Assembly: GCA_041621405.1 (NCBI GenBank) | Contig: JBFKAV010000005.1 | Location: 1 to 59,591, forward strand | Direction of reading: 5' to 3' | Length of the DNA: 59,591 nt | From: JBFKAV01 sp041621405 | GTDB lineage: Bacteria > Pseudomonadota > Alphaproteobacteria > Rhodobacterales > Rhodobacteraceae | Position numbers and translations under genes: made by a program | Part shown: piece by piece, positions 36,528 through 45,528 of the stretch | How the letters are laid out: each line of letters opens with the position of its first letter | How positions within the stretch are numbered: position 1 is the stretch's first letter | The notes under the pieces: generated by a model | What the model was told of the DNA's origin: nothing | The model's database searches: none | Seen by the model: the letters and a program-made list of their open reading frames with translations, nothing else

Positions 36528-38105
36528 TCAGTCCGTGAACAGGTGGTCGGTCGCCACGATCTCGGTCGCCTTTGCCTCGGAGATGTCGAGAAAGGCGGCG
36601 AGCGGCTGCACGTTCGCTTCCGTTGCGGCGCCGTCGCGGATGCGGTGGGTGTGGGGGAAGGCGCGGTCGCGAATGCGGTCGCGCTCGTAGAGCATGTCGT
36701 AGCGGATCGTTGGCAGGAGCCGGCCAAGCACGTCCGGAGGGGTCTTGTCGCCGGCGAGCCCGACCCGGCGGGCGTGCCCGGTCAGGTAGTCGTCGGAGAA
36801 CTGGCACTCGACCTCCAGGAGCTTGGTCACGCATCGGTCGTCGTAGAAGTCCTCGATCGTGTCGATGTCGGCGGGGTCGAGGCAGAACACCAGCCGGTCG
36901 GTGCCGTAGTAGTCGAACAGCATCTTCATCAGCGCCCGCCGGTGGCGGTTGCGCTTGTCGAGCGTCTTCTCGATGCCGCCGAGGTCCGGAAGCTGCGTCG
37001 TCTCCTCGTTGAAGAGATAGTCGATGGTAGGCATGTTCGTCACCTGCTGCACCCGCTCCAGCAGCCGCTTGCCCACGTGCCACTTCTTGCAGGCCACGAT
37101 CATCAGCTCGCGTTCGCGGCCGAGCGTGCTCTCGCGCTCCCAGAACCGGGGGGCGAAGCGGCGGCCGATCCGGCCCCGCCCGGTCAGGAAGGCGAAAAGC
37201 CGCCGGCCTTCGCCGGAAATGTCGAACTCGGTCCGGCCGGAGGCATAGAGATCGCCGAGCCGTTGCTTTAGCTCGGTCGCCTCGGGCGAGACCTTGCGGG
37301 CGAAAAGGTAGTCCTGCGCCAGAAGCAGGTCGTAGTGATCGTTGTAGAAGTTCACCGGCATGCCGTAGTCGGTGAACATCAGGAACGTCAGCGTGCGCGA
37401 GCGGATCTCGCGCTCGGGGACGAGGTGGTGCACCAGGGTCTGGAAGAAGGTCTCGTCCGGGATCCAGGTGGTGCGGAAGAAGCGTAGCACGTCGGGGCGA
37501 TCGCGGATGAAGTCGAGCACCGCCTCCACCGTGCGCCGGCGCAGGCACCACCACTGGCTGCCGATCATGATCTGCAGATCGGCGGGAACCTGCCGCGCGA
37601 GGCCGAGCCGCTGCTGCAGGCCCATCGAGGCGTAGAACAGCCGCTTCTGCTGGCGCTCGTTGAACCAGTGCCGGTAGATCAGCCGCTCTTCCTTGATCCC
37701 GGTCTTGATCCAGTCGCTCTCGAAGAAGTCGAAGCTTTCGATGTAATCGGCCTCCTCGGCGTCGAGGAAGCGGTGGGCGTATTCGGCCGACTTGATCGCC
37801 ATGCAGTCGCCAGAAAGCATGTAGAAATGGGTGGCGGCGGGGAAGGTCTCGACCGCCGCGCGAAGCGCCTCGAGCGTGCCTGCGACCAGCGACCACTCGC
37901 CCCAGCCGCATTTCACCCGGCGCTGGGCGAAGGTGACGCTCGGGTCGCCGTCGAAGGCCTCGCGGAGCCGGCGGTAGGCGGTCTCCGGGGCACGGGCGTC
38001 AAAATGGATCGACACGCAGTCGCCCGCCGCCGTGAGGCGCTCGGCCTGTGCGATGATCCCCTCGGGGTCCTTGTGGCAGAGCAGGATGAAGGCGATCTTT
38101 GCCAT
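36528..38105 (-). CDS. GT14-like (core-2/I-branching) glycosyltransferase with DUF5928
   Basis: Glycosyltransferase of 525 aa. The N-terminal half matches the branching beta-1,6-N-acetylglucosaminyltransferase family: KIAFILLCHKDPEGIIAQ, CVSIHFDARAP, HFYMLSGDCMAIKS and IMIGSQWWCLRR. The C-terminal half (from about residue 300) corresponds to the DUF5928 extension common in Rhodobacterales. No signal peptide or membrane helix, so it is likely cytoplasmic or peripheral, acting in surface glycan assembly. It is divergent from a sulfotransferase gene, which suggests sulfated glycan synthesis (inference). Confidence 0.87.
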   Translation of the reverse strand: MAKIAFILLCHKDPEGIIAQAERLTAAGDCVSIHFDARAPETAYRRLREAFDGDPSVTFAQRRVKCGWGEWSLVAGTLEALRAAVETFPAATHFYMLSGDCMAIKSAEYAHRFLDAEEADYIESFDFFESDWIKTGIKEERLIYRHWFNERQQKRLFYASMGLQQRLGLARQVPADLQIMIGSQWWCLRRRTVEAVLDFIRDRPDVLRFFRTTWIPDETFFQTLVHHLVPEREIRSRTLTFLMFTDYGMPVNFYNDHYDLLLAQDYLFARKVSPEATELKQRLGDLYASGRTEFDISGEGRRLFAFLTGRGRIGRRFAPRFWERESTLGRERELMIVACKKWHVGKRLLERVQQVTNMPTIDYLFNEETTQLPDLGGIEKTLDKRNRHRRALMKMLFDYYGTDRLVFCLDPADIDTIEDFYDDRCVTKLLEVECQFSDDYLTGHARRVGLAGDKTPPDVLGRLLPTIRYDMLYERDRIRDRAFPHTHRIRDGAATEANVQPLAAFLDISEAKATEIVATDHLFTD

Positions 38106-38143
38106 GATCGGGGCTGGGCGGGGCTCTCGTTTACCGGGCGTTT

Positions 38144-38193
38144 ACGCTAGATAGCGTGAAGATGCGTTGAAAAGACAGAGCAAGTTTGCTCTG
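38144..38193. promoter_or_regulatory. two palindromes between glycosyltransferase and sulfotransferase genes
   Basis: ACGCTA (38144-38149) / TAGCGT (38152-38157), and CAGAGCAA (38176-38183) / TTGCTCTG (38186-38193), both perfect with 2-nt centres, lie in the 138-bp divergent gap. The second is long enough to be an operator or a leader hairpin. TTGAAA just before it (38167-38172) could be a -35. Confidence 0.4.
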
Positions 38194-38243
38194 GTGTCCG
38201 GCAGCGTGCCCGCAAGGGCGCAGTATCAGGAGATTTGGCTGCG

Positions 38244-39047
38244 ATGGGGTTTCCCGGCACCTGGATGACCGAGAGCGAGAGCATGGTCTACCGCGTGGTG
38301 CCCAAATGCGCCTGCTCGACCATCGGCCAGATCATGTTCTACTCCGATCACGGCGAATTCTTCGATGGCGACGTCCACGATGCCACCGGCGGCCTGCACA
38401 AATGGGCGATCGAGGCGAGCCAGCCGAAGATCGAGGCCAACGTGAAGGGCCATGGCTCCTTTGCCTTCACATGCGTGAGGAACCCCTATACGCGCGTGCT
38501 GTCCTCGTTCTTCGACAAAATCTGCGGCATCCAGCGCAACGGCAAGCGCTACCGCGGCAATCTGGTGCCGATGCTGGTGCAGAAATACGGGGTCGAGATC
38601 GAGGGCGAGTTCGACCAGATCGCCTCGTTCCGCAGGTTCCTCCTGTTCGTGCGCGACACGATCCGCTGGCGCCGGCCGATGGAGCCCGACATCCACTGGT
38701 CGGCGATGTCGGGGCACGTCTCGACCTTCATCGTCAACGGCGGCCGTTACGACCACATCTTCTTCACCGAAAAGTTCAACGAGGGCATGCAGGAGGTGCT
38801 CGACCGGGTCGAGACGCAAGTGAAGGTGGACCTCGCCAAGATCCCCCGCTTCAACGAAAGCGAGGGGCACGGCCCGAAGCGGGCGCATCCCGTCGAGGCC
38901 TATTTCGACGACCTCTCGATGCACCTGATGTGGGAGGTCTACCGCAAGGACTTCCAGCTTTTCCGCTACGACTTCGAGAACCCCGCCGAGAAGCTGCCGA
39001 AGGGCCCGGTGGACCTCGACGAGGTGCACGCGAAGCTCGGCGAGTGA
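38244..39047 (+). CDS. sulfotransferase family protein
   Basis: Protein of about 267 aa resembling Sulfotransfer_2 enzymes, which move sulfate from PAPS to carbohydrate or other acceptors. The 5'-phosphosulfate loop is YRVVPKCACSTIGQIMFY near residue 16 and a CVRNPYTRVLSSFFDKI segment matches the 3'-phosphate motif. I start at ATG 38244, 11 nt after AGGAG; an in-frame TTG at 38235 sits too close to that site. No signal peptide. The partner is probably the divergent glycosyltransferase. Confidence 0.85.
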   Translation: MGFPGTWMTESESMVYRVVPKCACSTIGQIMFYSDHGEFFDGDVHDATGGLHKWAIEASQPKIEANVKGHGSFAFTCVRNPYTRVLSSFFDKICGIQRNGKRYRGNLVPMLVQKYGVEIEGEFDQIASFRRFLLFVRDTIRWRRPMEPDIHWSAMSGHVSTFIVNGGRYDHIFFTEKFNEGMQEVLDRVETQVKVDLAKIPRFNESEGHGPKRAHPVEAYFDDLSMHLMWEVYRKDFQLFRYDFENPAEKLPKGPVDLDEVHAKLGE

Positions 39048-39160
39048 GATGAAAGCCGTAGGTCGCGCGTTTCGGCAATTGCGGATGCGTAGGTGAGGGA
39101 TAGAAACCCCGAATTGTGGCTTCGGCGCGATGGTCCAGTGCGAGCGGGAGAGGATTTGCG

Positions 39161-40732
39161 ATGCGTGTCGTTCTGGTCTTGATCGCGTGGCTCATGCCCG
39201 GCCCGGCCGTTGCCAGCGTCTATGTCACGAAACTCCAGGGCGCGCTCTAGACGCGCGGCGTCGAGACGGCAGTCTCGACCCTGCACGAGGAAGCGCTCGC
39301 GGCCGGCGAGGCCGGGGCGTTCTTGCAAGGCTTCCTTGCGGTGTTCAAGACGACCGCTCCCGCGACCCATCGCCGAATCGAGGCCTGGCGCGCCGAGGCG
39401 CCGGTCTCGGCGCTGGCGATGACCGCCGAGGCCGCGGCGCGGTTCCACCTTGGCGTGCTCCGGCGCGGCGAGGACATCGCGTCCAGAGTCGCGCCCGAGG
39501 ACATGGAGGCCTTCCGTCGCCAAGCCGGCCTCAGCGCCGAACTCGTGACCGCAGCCCTCGTCGCCGATTCCCGCATGGTCCTTGCCTACTACCTCGCCTT
39601 CGAGTTGATGAAGGTCGGCGCGATGGAGAGCCGGCCGGAGCCTGTGCTTCAAGCACTGCTGGAAATCGACCCCGGGCCAGCCGCGCTCAGGAGCGCCGCG
39701 CTGGTCTACGATCCGCCCTGGGGCGGCTCGATGGAGCAGATGCTGACGGTCTGCGCGTCCTTCGCCGACCGCCTTCCCGACTACGACGCCGAGGCCTGCG
39801 GCATCGATCTCATCCTGCGAAACCCGCGCGACAGGGCCTCGGTGGTGACCGCCTACGAGGCGCTCAAGGCTCGGGGCGAGCCCTGGCTCGACGACACCCG
39901 CTACCACGCGCTGCTGAACGTCGGCGCCCGCCCCGACCAGATGGCCGAGCGCGCGAACTGGGCGATTGAGGTCCACCGAGCACGCCTTGCAGACGACATC
40001 GATCCCGCCGAATGGCTGGCGCAGGCCGAACGGCTGGCGAGCTGGTCCGGCAATCCGCTCTACGCACTCGAGGCGGCAGAGCGGCTCCAGCCCTACCTCG
40101 ATCGCTGGCTCGTGCGCGATCCCTACAACACGCGATCCCTCGTCCGGCTGATCAACACCCTGCGCCTGTTGGGGCGGGGCCGGTCCGAGGACGAGAAGGC
40201 TCGACTCCGCGAGCTTTGGCTGCGCGCCATGGTCCATGGCAGCCGGAAGCCCGAGCACTGGGTCTTCGGCGTTCAGGTCATGGCGGGATGGCCCGACATC
40301 GCCGGCGCGCTGCCGTATCTGGAGAATGCCGTCGCCACCTCGCCGACGCCCGGATTCCATCTCGGCTACATGCTTCGCACGTTGACCGACGACGAGGCGG
40401 TGCTTCGCGGCAACGCGGGGCTCGATCGCGGCGCGACAGGCCCCGAGGCGGATGCGGCGCGGGCGGAGATCGCGCTGGCCGATTGCCCGAAGGCACGCGC
40501 CGCGCGGCTGATGTACGCCGCCTGCAGGAGCCGGGCCGAGCGCGGCGAGCCGTATTGCCAGCGCGACAGCCCGGGATATGCGCAGGTCGGGCCGATCTTC
40601 GCCGCGCTGGAACGCGGCGAAATCTGTCCCGAGCTGGCGACCGCCCCGCTCGAGATACTGGCCTATGACGAGCTTCGGCCGGTGCCCGAGCCCGACGCCT
40701 TCCTGGCCACGGTCGAGCCGGGGTTCCGGTGA
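39161..40732 (+). pseudogene. secreted helical-repeat protein interrupted by in-frame amber codon
   Basis: The ATG at 39161 opens a signal peptide (VVLVLIAWLMPGPAVASV) and reads 29 codons before a TAG at 39248-39250. The same frame then stays open for about 493 more codons to 40732. The protein after the stop is a clear paralogue of the next gene (514 aa, with intact signal peptide), so the ancestral gene was about 523 aa. Without readthrough only a cytoplasmic fragment from an internal start (TTG at 39323, 469 aa) could be made. No named family recognised. Either a recent nonsense mutation or a sequence error. Confidence 0.75.
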
Positions 40733-42273
40733 GGCGGGCCTGCCGCGCGCTGGCGCTCGCGGCCGCGATTCTCTCGGCGCCTGCGGCCGCAGAAGATGCA
40801 GGGCCGCGCCGCGCCGGGCTCATTGCTGCCGAGGATCCGGTCGGGCTCGAGGCCGGCGTGGCCGAGCTCCGCGCCGAGGCCGAGGCGGATGGCACGGCGC
40901 GCGCATTCTGGGATGCGTTTCGCGCGACCTTCCGGACCAGCAGCCCCGATACGCTCCGCCGCGTCTCCCACTGGCGGCAGGAGGCGCCGGACTCGGCCCA
41001 CGCCAAGTTGGCCGAGGCGATCGCGCGCCTCCACCTCGCGCGGCTCGCCAGCCGGGTGCCACCGCCTCCCCCGGGAAACCTCTCCGAAGACCCCCGCGCC
41101 AGCCGCCACCGCGCCCGCGCCGCGACGCTGACGATCCAGGCCGTCGAAGCCGATCCTGGGATCTTCCTGGTCTACGGGCAGGCCCTCGCCCTGCAGCGCG
41201 CTGGTGAGCTGCCTTGGGCGCCAAGGCCCGTGATCGAGGCACTGATCGCCCGCGACCCCTCGCGCGCCGCGATTCGCGACGCCTTCGCCGCCTATGCGGA
41301 CGACCCGCCCGTCCCCCACCGGCCGGCCGCCGTGGAGGGGCTGATCCGCCTCTGTGGCGCTGTCGCGCCGCGGGTGCCCGGCTACGACGTCGAGACTTGC
41401 GCGGCCGAGGCAGTGCTGTTCAGCGGCGTCGGCGGTCCCTTCGGTGCGGCTGCCCGCGAGGTTGCCAGCAGTAGCGACGATCGCGCCTTCGACCTCGGGC
41501 GCTACCGGGAGCTGATCTGGGCTGAGCCCGGCAGCCTCGCGGCGGCGGACCGCGACTTCGTGCTCGCCTACCACCGTGGCCCCCGGTTTGCGGAGGCCAG
41601 TCCGGTTGCCTGGTTCAGGGAGGCGCGGACGCTCGCCCGACGCCATGCCGGTGAGGATTACCTGGCCGAGGCGGCGGCACGCGCCGAGGCCGCCCGGGCG
41701 GTGTGGCTTGAGAAGGACCCGCTCGATGGCGAGGTCGCGCTCCAGCACGTCGAGCTTGCGCTGGCCGAGCCCGAGCGACCCGGCCAGCCCTCCGAAAGGC
41801 AGGCGCTGCGGCAGGTCTGGCTCCACGCCATGGTCTTTGGCCGCAACGACACCCTGCTCTGGGTGGCCGGCGCGCGCCTTGCCGAAAGCCCGGAGGAAGC
41901 TGCGGCCCGCCTCGGCAACGCCATCGCGACGGCGAGCAACTCCGCCGTCTCTGTTGCCATCGCCATGGACACGCTGACCGGGATGGAAGAAGCAACAAGC
42001 GCGGCGGGGCTTGAGGCGAACGGGTTCCTCTGCCCGATGGCCCGCCTCGCCCGCCTCCTTGACGCTCACTGCAGGATCGACCCCGCCGCGCAATCCTACT
42101 GCGCCGGGCATCCGCCCTACCGCCGCGTTCCCGACTTGCTCGCCGCGCTTGCCACTGGCGATACCTGCCCCGTGGTCGCCGCGATCCCGGATTCCGAGCT
42201 TGGCTTTCCCAAGCTCGTTCCGGTGCCGGAGCTCGAGACCTTCCTCGCGGCCTTCGATCCGGTCTTCGACTAA
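40729..42273 (+). CDS. secreted helical-repeat-like protein, paralogue of preceding gene
   Basis: Protein of 514 aa with signal peptide (RRACRALALAAAILSAPAAA). Ala/Arg/Glu-rich helical segments resemble a TPR-like solenoid. Shared with the preceding gene: a segment ending FWDAFRATFRTSSPDTLRRV near residue 60, a LxxDPxxAAxRxAFAxY segment, cysteines in CPMARLARLL and YCAGHPPYRRVPDLLAAL, and the ending FPKLVPVPELETFLAAFDP. GTG start overlapping the previous stop by 4 bp, so the pair was one operon. Function unknown. Confidence 0.82.
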   Translation: MRRACRALALAAAILSAPAAAEDAGPRRAGLIAAEDPVGLEAGVAELRAEAEADGTARAFWDAFRATFRTSSPDTLRRVSHWRQEAPDSAHAKLAEAIARLHLARLASRVPPPPPGNLSEDPRASRHRARAATLTIQAVEADPGIFLVYGQALALQRAGELPWAPRPVIEALIARDPSRAAIRDAFAAYADDPPVPHRPAAVEGLIRLCGAVAPRVPGYDVETCAAEAVLFSGVGGPFGAAAREVASSSDDRAFDLGRYRELIWAEPGSLAAADRDFVLAYHRGPRFAEASPVAWFREARTLARRHAGEDYLAEAAARAEAARAVWLEKDPLDGEVALQHVELALAEPERPGQPSERQALRQVWLHAMVFGRNDTLLWVAGARLAESPEEAAARLGNAIATASNSAVSVAIAMDTLTGMEEATSAAGLEANGFLCPMARLARLLDAHCRIDPAAQSYCAGHPPYRRVPDLLAALATGDTCPVVAAIPDSELGFPKLVPVPELETFLAAFDPVFD

Positions 42274-42277
42274 GCGC

Positions 42278-42480
42278 CTACCAGTGCGGCGGGCGCTGGT
42301 CGGCCAGAGAGGAGCGGTCCCGGCTTCCGCCTCGCGCTCGGCCTCGCGCTCCATCAGGAGCGCGAGCCGCGCCTCGAGCCGGGCGATCTGGCACGCCTGG
42401 GCGGTGACGACCTCCGAGATATTGTCGACGGTGCGGCTGAGGTGGGCGAGGCGTTCCTCGATCCGGGTGAGGTGATCCAT
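42278..42480 (-). pseudogene. slyX: SlyX family protein, frameshifted
   Basis: The ATG at 42480 begins DHLTRIEERLAHLSRTVDNI, a coiled coil typical of SlyX, and continues to EREAEREAEAG. In this frame the family's C-terminus is missing. The conserved ending (SLADQRPPHW then TAG at 42278) is found in another frame; adding one base in the GGG at 42319-42321 joins the two into a normal 67-aa SlyX. So a single-base deletion, real or a sequencing error, breaks the gene. SlyX has no firm biochemical role. It lies 4 bp from the end of the convergent paralogue gene. Confidence 0.82.
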
Positions 42481-42521
42481 GAGCGCCCCATAGCACGGGC
42501 GGGTCGCGCAGGGGAGGCCGT

Positions 42522-43169
42522 TCAGCCCGCCACGACCTGGGTGGTGACGGCGGCGTAGAACACCAGACTCGCCACCAGCACGAAGCCGTGCCAGATCGTG
42601 TTGTGGAACGGCAGCCGCTCCCACAGGTAGAACACGGCGCCGCCGGTGTAGAGCAAACCCCCGATTAGCATCAGGCGGGTCACTTCCGGCGGCAGCGCCT
42701 CGAACAGCGATCCGCCCACCACCACGCCGGCCCAGCCCATGGCGAAGTAGAGCGCGAGCGCGGGCCAGCGGAAGCGCCAGGGCGCGATCACCTTGAGCGC
42801 CACGCCCGCGGCCGCCGCGCCCCAGAGCGCGACGGTCAGCCCGAGGCCGTGGCCGGAGATCACGGCGAAGGGCGTGTAGGTGCCGGCGATCTTGAGGTAG
42901 ATCGCCGAATGGTCGAGTCGGCGCAGCAGCCAGGTCCAGTGCGGGCGCTGGACCAGGTTGTAGAGCGCCGAGGCGAGGATCATCAGGACCAGCGTCACGC
43001 CATAGACCGCGACGCCCGCGACCGAGGCGGCATCGCCCCGCGTCAGCGCGGCGACCACGACCAGCACCGGCACTCCGCCCAGCACCGCGGCAAGTCCCGT
43101 TAGGTGCACCGCGGCGTCCGAGAGATACTCGGCGCGGCTGTAGCGGCGGATCGGTTCGGGTTGGGCCAT
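42522..43169 (-). CDS. hemolysin III / YqfA family membrane protein
   Basis: Integral membrane protein of 215 aa with about seven helices, of the HlyIII/PAQR superfamily. Family segments: SDAAVHLTGLAAVLGGV, ASALYNLVQRPHWTWLLRRL with DHSAIYLKIAGTYTPF directly after, and WHGFVLVASLVFYAAVTTQV at the end. The His and Asp residues of the proposed metal site (DHSAIYLKIAG; FHNTIWHGFV) are present. The name reflects the family, not a proven toxin role. Divergent from pgsA across 205 bp, in which I see no gene. Confidence 0.93.
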   Translation of the reverse strand: MAQPEPIRRYSRAEYLSDAAVHLTGLAAVLGGVPVLVVVAALTRGDAASVAGVAVYGVTLVLMILASALYNLVQRPHWTWLLRRLDHSAIYLKIAGTYTPFAVISGHGLGLTVALWGAAAAGVALKVIAPWRFRWPALALYFAMGWAGVVVGGSLFEALPPEVTRLMLIGGLLYTGGAVFYLWERLPFHNTIWHGFVLVASLVFYAAVTTQVVAG

Positions 43170-43374
43170 GAGTCAGATTTAGGGATTCGGGGCGTCCGCG
43201 CAAACAGTGGCGTCCGGATAACGAGACCGAGAGGCCGCAAATCCAGGGTGAGCGAATCGTGATATCCGTCTTCGATTCAGCGTCTTGCCCTGCCGGCGAG
43301 CGGTACCGACGTTGCATGGGCAGCCCCTCCGCTCACCTTCCCCTGGCCCTTGTAATGGGCTATCCCTGCCGCCG

Positions 43375-44046
43375 ATGACCTGGACGATCCCGAACATCCT
43401 GACCACACTGCGTCTCCTCGCCGCGCCGGGGGTGGCGGTGATGTTCCTCTACTTCAACCGTCCCTGGGCCGACTGGGCAGCGCTGGCGCTGTTCCTCGGC
43501 GCCGCGATCACCGACTATTTCGATGGCTACCTCGCCCGGCTCTGGAAGCAGGAATCGCGCTTCGGCGCCATGCTCGACCCGATCGCCGACAAGGCGATGG
43601 TGGTGATCGCGCTCCTTGTGCTGACCGGCTACTCGGGGATGAATCCCTGGATGATCCTGCCCGCCACGGTGATCCTCTTCCGCGAGGTCTTCGTCAGCGG
43701 GCTCCGGGAGTTTCTCGCCGACAATGCCGCGCAGCTGAAGGTGACGAAGCTCGCGAAATGGAAGACCACCGCGCAGATGGTGGCGATCGCCGTCCTGTTC
43801 CTCGGCACCGGCCTCGAATTCATCCAGGTGCGCCGCTACTACACGATGAGCCCCGAAACCTACGACCGCCTGCTGCAGTCCGGCCCGGCCGACTGGAACG
43901 GGCTCTGGCTCGCGGCCACCGGCGGCTGGTACGCCGGCATCCTGGGCTACATACTGATCTGGATCGCCGCCGCGCTGACGCTGGCCACCGGCTGGGACTA
44001 TTTCCGCAAGGCGCTGCCGTTCCTGCAGGACGGGGGGCCGCGATGA
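43375..44046 (+). CDS. pgsA: CDP-diacylglycerol-glycerol-3-phosphate 3-phosphatidyltransferase
   Basis: Inner-membrane enzyme of about 223 aa making phosphatidylglycerol phosphate from CDP-diacylglycerol and glycerol 3-phosphate. The CDP-alcohol phosphotransferase motif is complete: DYFDGYLARLWKQESRFGAMLDP carries D-G-x2-A-R-x8-G-x3-D-x3-D (quoted part is near residues 48-70). Multiple hydrophobic helices. I start at the ATG before TWTIPNILT. The stop overlaps the moaD ATG by 4 bp. Confidence 0.95.
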   Translation: MTWTIPNILTTLRLLAAPGVAVMFLYFNRPWADWAALALFLGAAITDYFDGYLARLWKQESRFGAMLDPIADKAMVVIALLVLTGYSGMNPWMILPATVILFREVFVSGLREFLADNAAQLKVTKLAKWKTTAQMVAIAVLFLGTGLEFIQVRRYYTMSPETYDRLLQSGPADWNGLWLAATGGWYAGILGYILIWIAAALTLATGWDYFRKALPFLQDGGPR

Positions 44047-44291
44047 TCGAGGTGCTCTATTTCGCCTGGGTGCGCGAGCGGATCGGCCTGCCGAAGGAGC
44101 GGGTGGAGACCTCCGCCGCCACACCGGCGGAACTGGTCGAGGAGCTGAAGCGCCGGGAGGAGCGCTACGCCGCCGCCTTCGCCGACCTCACGGCGCTCAG
44201 GGTCGCGGTCGACCAGGAACTCGCCGAATGGGACGCGCCGCTCGCGGGCGCCCGCGAGGTGGCGTTCTTCCCGCCGATGACCGGAGGCTGA
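44043..44291 (+). CDS. moaD: molybdopterin synthase small subunit
   Basis: Ubiquitin-like sulfur carrier of 82 aa supplying the dithiolene sulfurs of molybdopterin. Opens IEVLYFAWVRERIGLPKE and ends in the diagnostic double glycine (FFPPMTGG), which is adenylated and thiocarboxylated by MoeB-type enzymes. Overlaps pgsA by 4 bp; only one base separates its stop from moaE. Confidence 0.96.
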   Translation: MIEVLYFAWVRERIGLPKERVETSAATPAELVEELKRREERYAAAFADLTALRVAVDQELAEWDAPLAGAREVAFFPPMTGG

Positions 44292-44292
44292 G

Positions 44293-44733
44293 ATGGCCGT
44301 CCGGGTCCAGGCCGAGCCCTTCGACTTCGGCGCCGAGGCGGGCCGCTTCGCCGAGCGCCACCGCGAGGCCGGCGCGCTCGTCACCTTCACCGGCATCGTG
44401 CGCGGCGAAGACGGCCGGCTCGAGCGGATGGAGATCGAGCACTATCCCGGCATGACCGAGCGCGCGATCGCCAAGATCGAGGCCGAGGCGGCGGCCCGCT
44501 GGGGCCTGACCGGCAGCCTGGTGCTCCACCGCTTCGGCCCGATGCAGCCGGGCGAGCCGATCATGATGGTCGCCACCGCCGCCAGCCACCGCGCCGCGGC
44601 CTTCGCGGCGGCGGAGTTCCTGATGGACTACCTGAAATCCCGGGCGCCGTTCTGGAAAAAGGAGTTCGGCAAGGACGGTGCGGAATGGGTCGCGGCGAAG
44701 GATGAGGACGAGGCGGCGCTGCGGCGCTGGTAG
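44293..44733 (+). CDS. moaE: molybdopterin synthase catalytic subunit
   Basis: Large subunit of molybdopterin synthase, 146 aa, converting precursor Z (cPMP) to molybdopterin. Family features: GALVTFTGIVRGEDGRLERM, MEIEHYPGMTERAI, LVLHRFGPMQPGEPIMMV and the catalytic Lys region LKSRAPFWKKE. Forms a heterotetramer with MoaD, encoded directly upstream. The product serves XdhB in this window. Confidence 0.96.
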   Translation: MAVRVQAEPFDFGAEAGRFAERHREAGALVTFTGIVRGEDGRLERMEIEHYPGMTERAIAKIEAEAAARWGLTGSLVLHRFGPMQPGEPIMMVATAASHRAAAFAAAEFLMDYLKSRAPFWKKEFGKDGAEWVAAKDEDEAALRRW

Positions 44734-44804
44734 GCGTCGGCGCTCGCGGCCCGACCGCGACCGGGCACGCCGCCGCGCGTCATTCGCTTTTGGCCTCGGG
44801 ACGA

Positions 44805-44828
44805 GTTGCCCGGCGCCTGCCGGGCAAC
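44805..44828. terminator. hairpin between convergent moaE and secreted-protein gene
   Basis: Perfect 10-bp stem GTTGCCCGGC (44805-44814) / GCCGGGCAAC (44819-44828) with a 4-nt loop. No T tract follows on either strand, but the position 14 bp past the minus-strand stop and the stem stability suit a terminator or 3'-end stabiliser. Confidence 0.55.
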
Positions 44829-44841
44829 ATCGCCGGATTGC

Positions 44842-45528
44842 TCAGTGCGGCATTTCCGTGTCGGTGGGCAGCATCGAGAAGAGGTGGATGTGGGTCTTGT
44901 CGCCCATCGACCCGGGCTCGTAGCCGTAGGTCATTCCATCGCTGTGATAGGCGATCGCCAACCCCGATCCGAGCTGCGAGCCGCCACCCTGCAGGCAGGG
45001 TTCGAAAGACGCCTCGTAGACGGCATTGCCGTTGGCATCGGCGGTGAACACCGATTCCGAGCCGTCGCGCGCGCCCACGGGCATGTCGTAGGTGCTGAAA
45101 TGCGCCGGCAGCGGCATTCCCATCCAGAACTGCCACATCGTGTAGAGCCCATCGGGAACGAGATTCTCGAACTCTGCCGAGATGGATCCGGCCCCGTTCT
45201 CGCAGGTGATCTTCGCGGTGCCGGTCGCGTTCAGCCACTCGTCCAGCGTGAAGCCGAGCTCCATGCCCTTTTCATAGGGCCCGATCTTGTCCATGCCCAT
45301 CGGATCGTGCTCGACGCCCGCGGCCGTGGTGTAGACCTTGGCATCCATGTGGTCGGAGTAGTCGGCCGGCGTGACGCGGAACACCATGCCGCCGTCCCTC
45401 TCGACATAGACGTCCTGCTCGATCATCTCGGCCGTGATATGGTCGACGAACGTCACCTCGACCTCACCGGCCAAAGCCGGAGCCGGGACGAGAAGGCAAC
45501 AAAGGGTCAATCTGCAAAACGTAGCCAT
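44842..45528 (-). CDS. secreted protein of unknown function
   Basis: Protein of 228 aa with signal peptide (RLTLCCLLVPAPALAGEVE). The mature part has a beta-rich look, a single CENGAG cysteine and CLQGGG near the C-terminus, plus several Met/His-rich stretches (HDPMGMDKIG; THIHLFSML). I do not recognise the family. Its start is followed upstream on the minus strand by GGGAGACCCTT, a usable ribosome site. A small inverted repeat GCTGCC/GGCAGC lies 25-39 nt upstream. Confidence 0.78.
   Translation of the reverse strand: MATFCRLTLCCLLVPAPALAGEVEVTFVDHITAEMIEQDVYVERDGGMVFRVTPADYSDHMDAKVYTTAAGVEHDPMGMDKIGPYEKGMELGFTLDEWLNATGTAKITCENGAGSISAEFENLVPDGLYTMWQFWMGMPLPAHFSTYDMPVGARDGSESVFTADANGNAVYEASFEPCLQGGGSQLGSGLAIAYHSDGMTYGYEPGSMGDKTHIHLFSMLPTDTEMPH

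Noticed and set aside
40663..42480. Continuation of the slyX reading frame for hundreds of codons
   Set aside because: After the frameshift it runs antisense to the secreted paralogue and has no family features; the true SlyX ending is in another frame just after the break.
43179..43406. Possible small gene between hemolysin III and pgsA
   Set aside because: The frame overlaps the pgsA start, has no ribosome site and no recognisable features; the 205-bp gap is better seen as divergent promoters.
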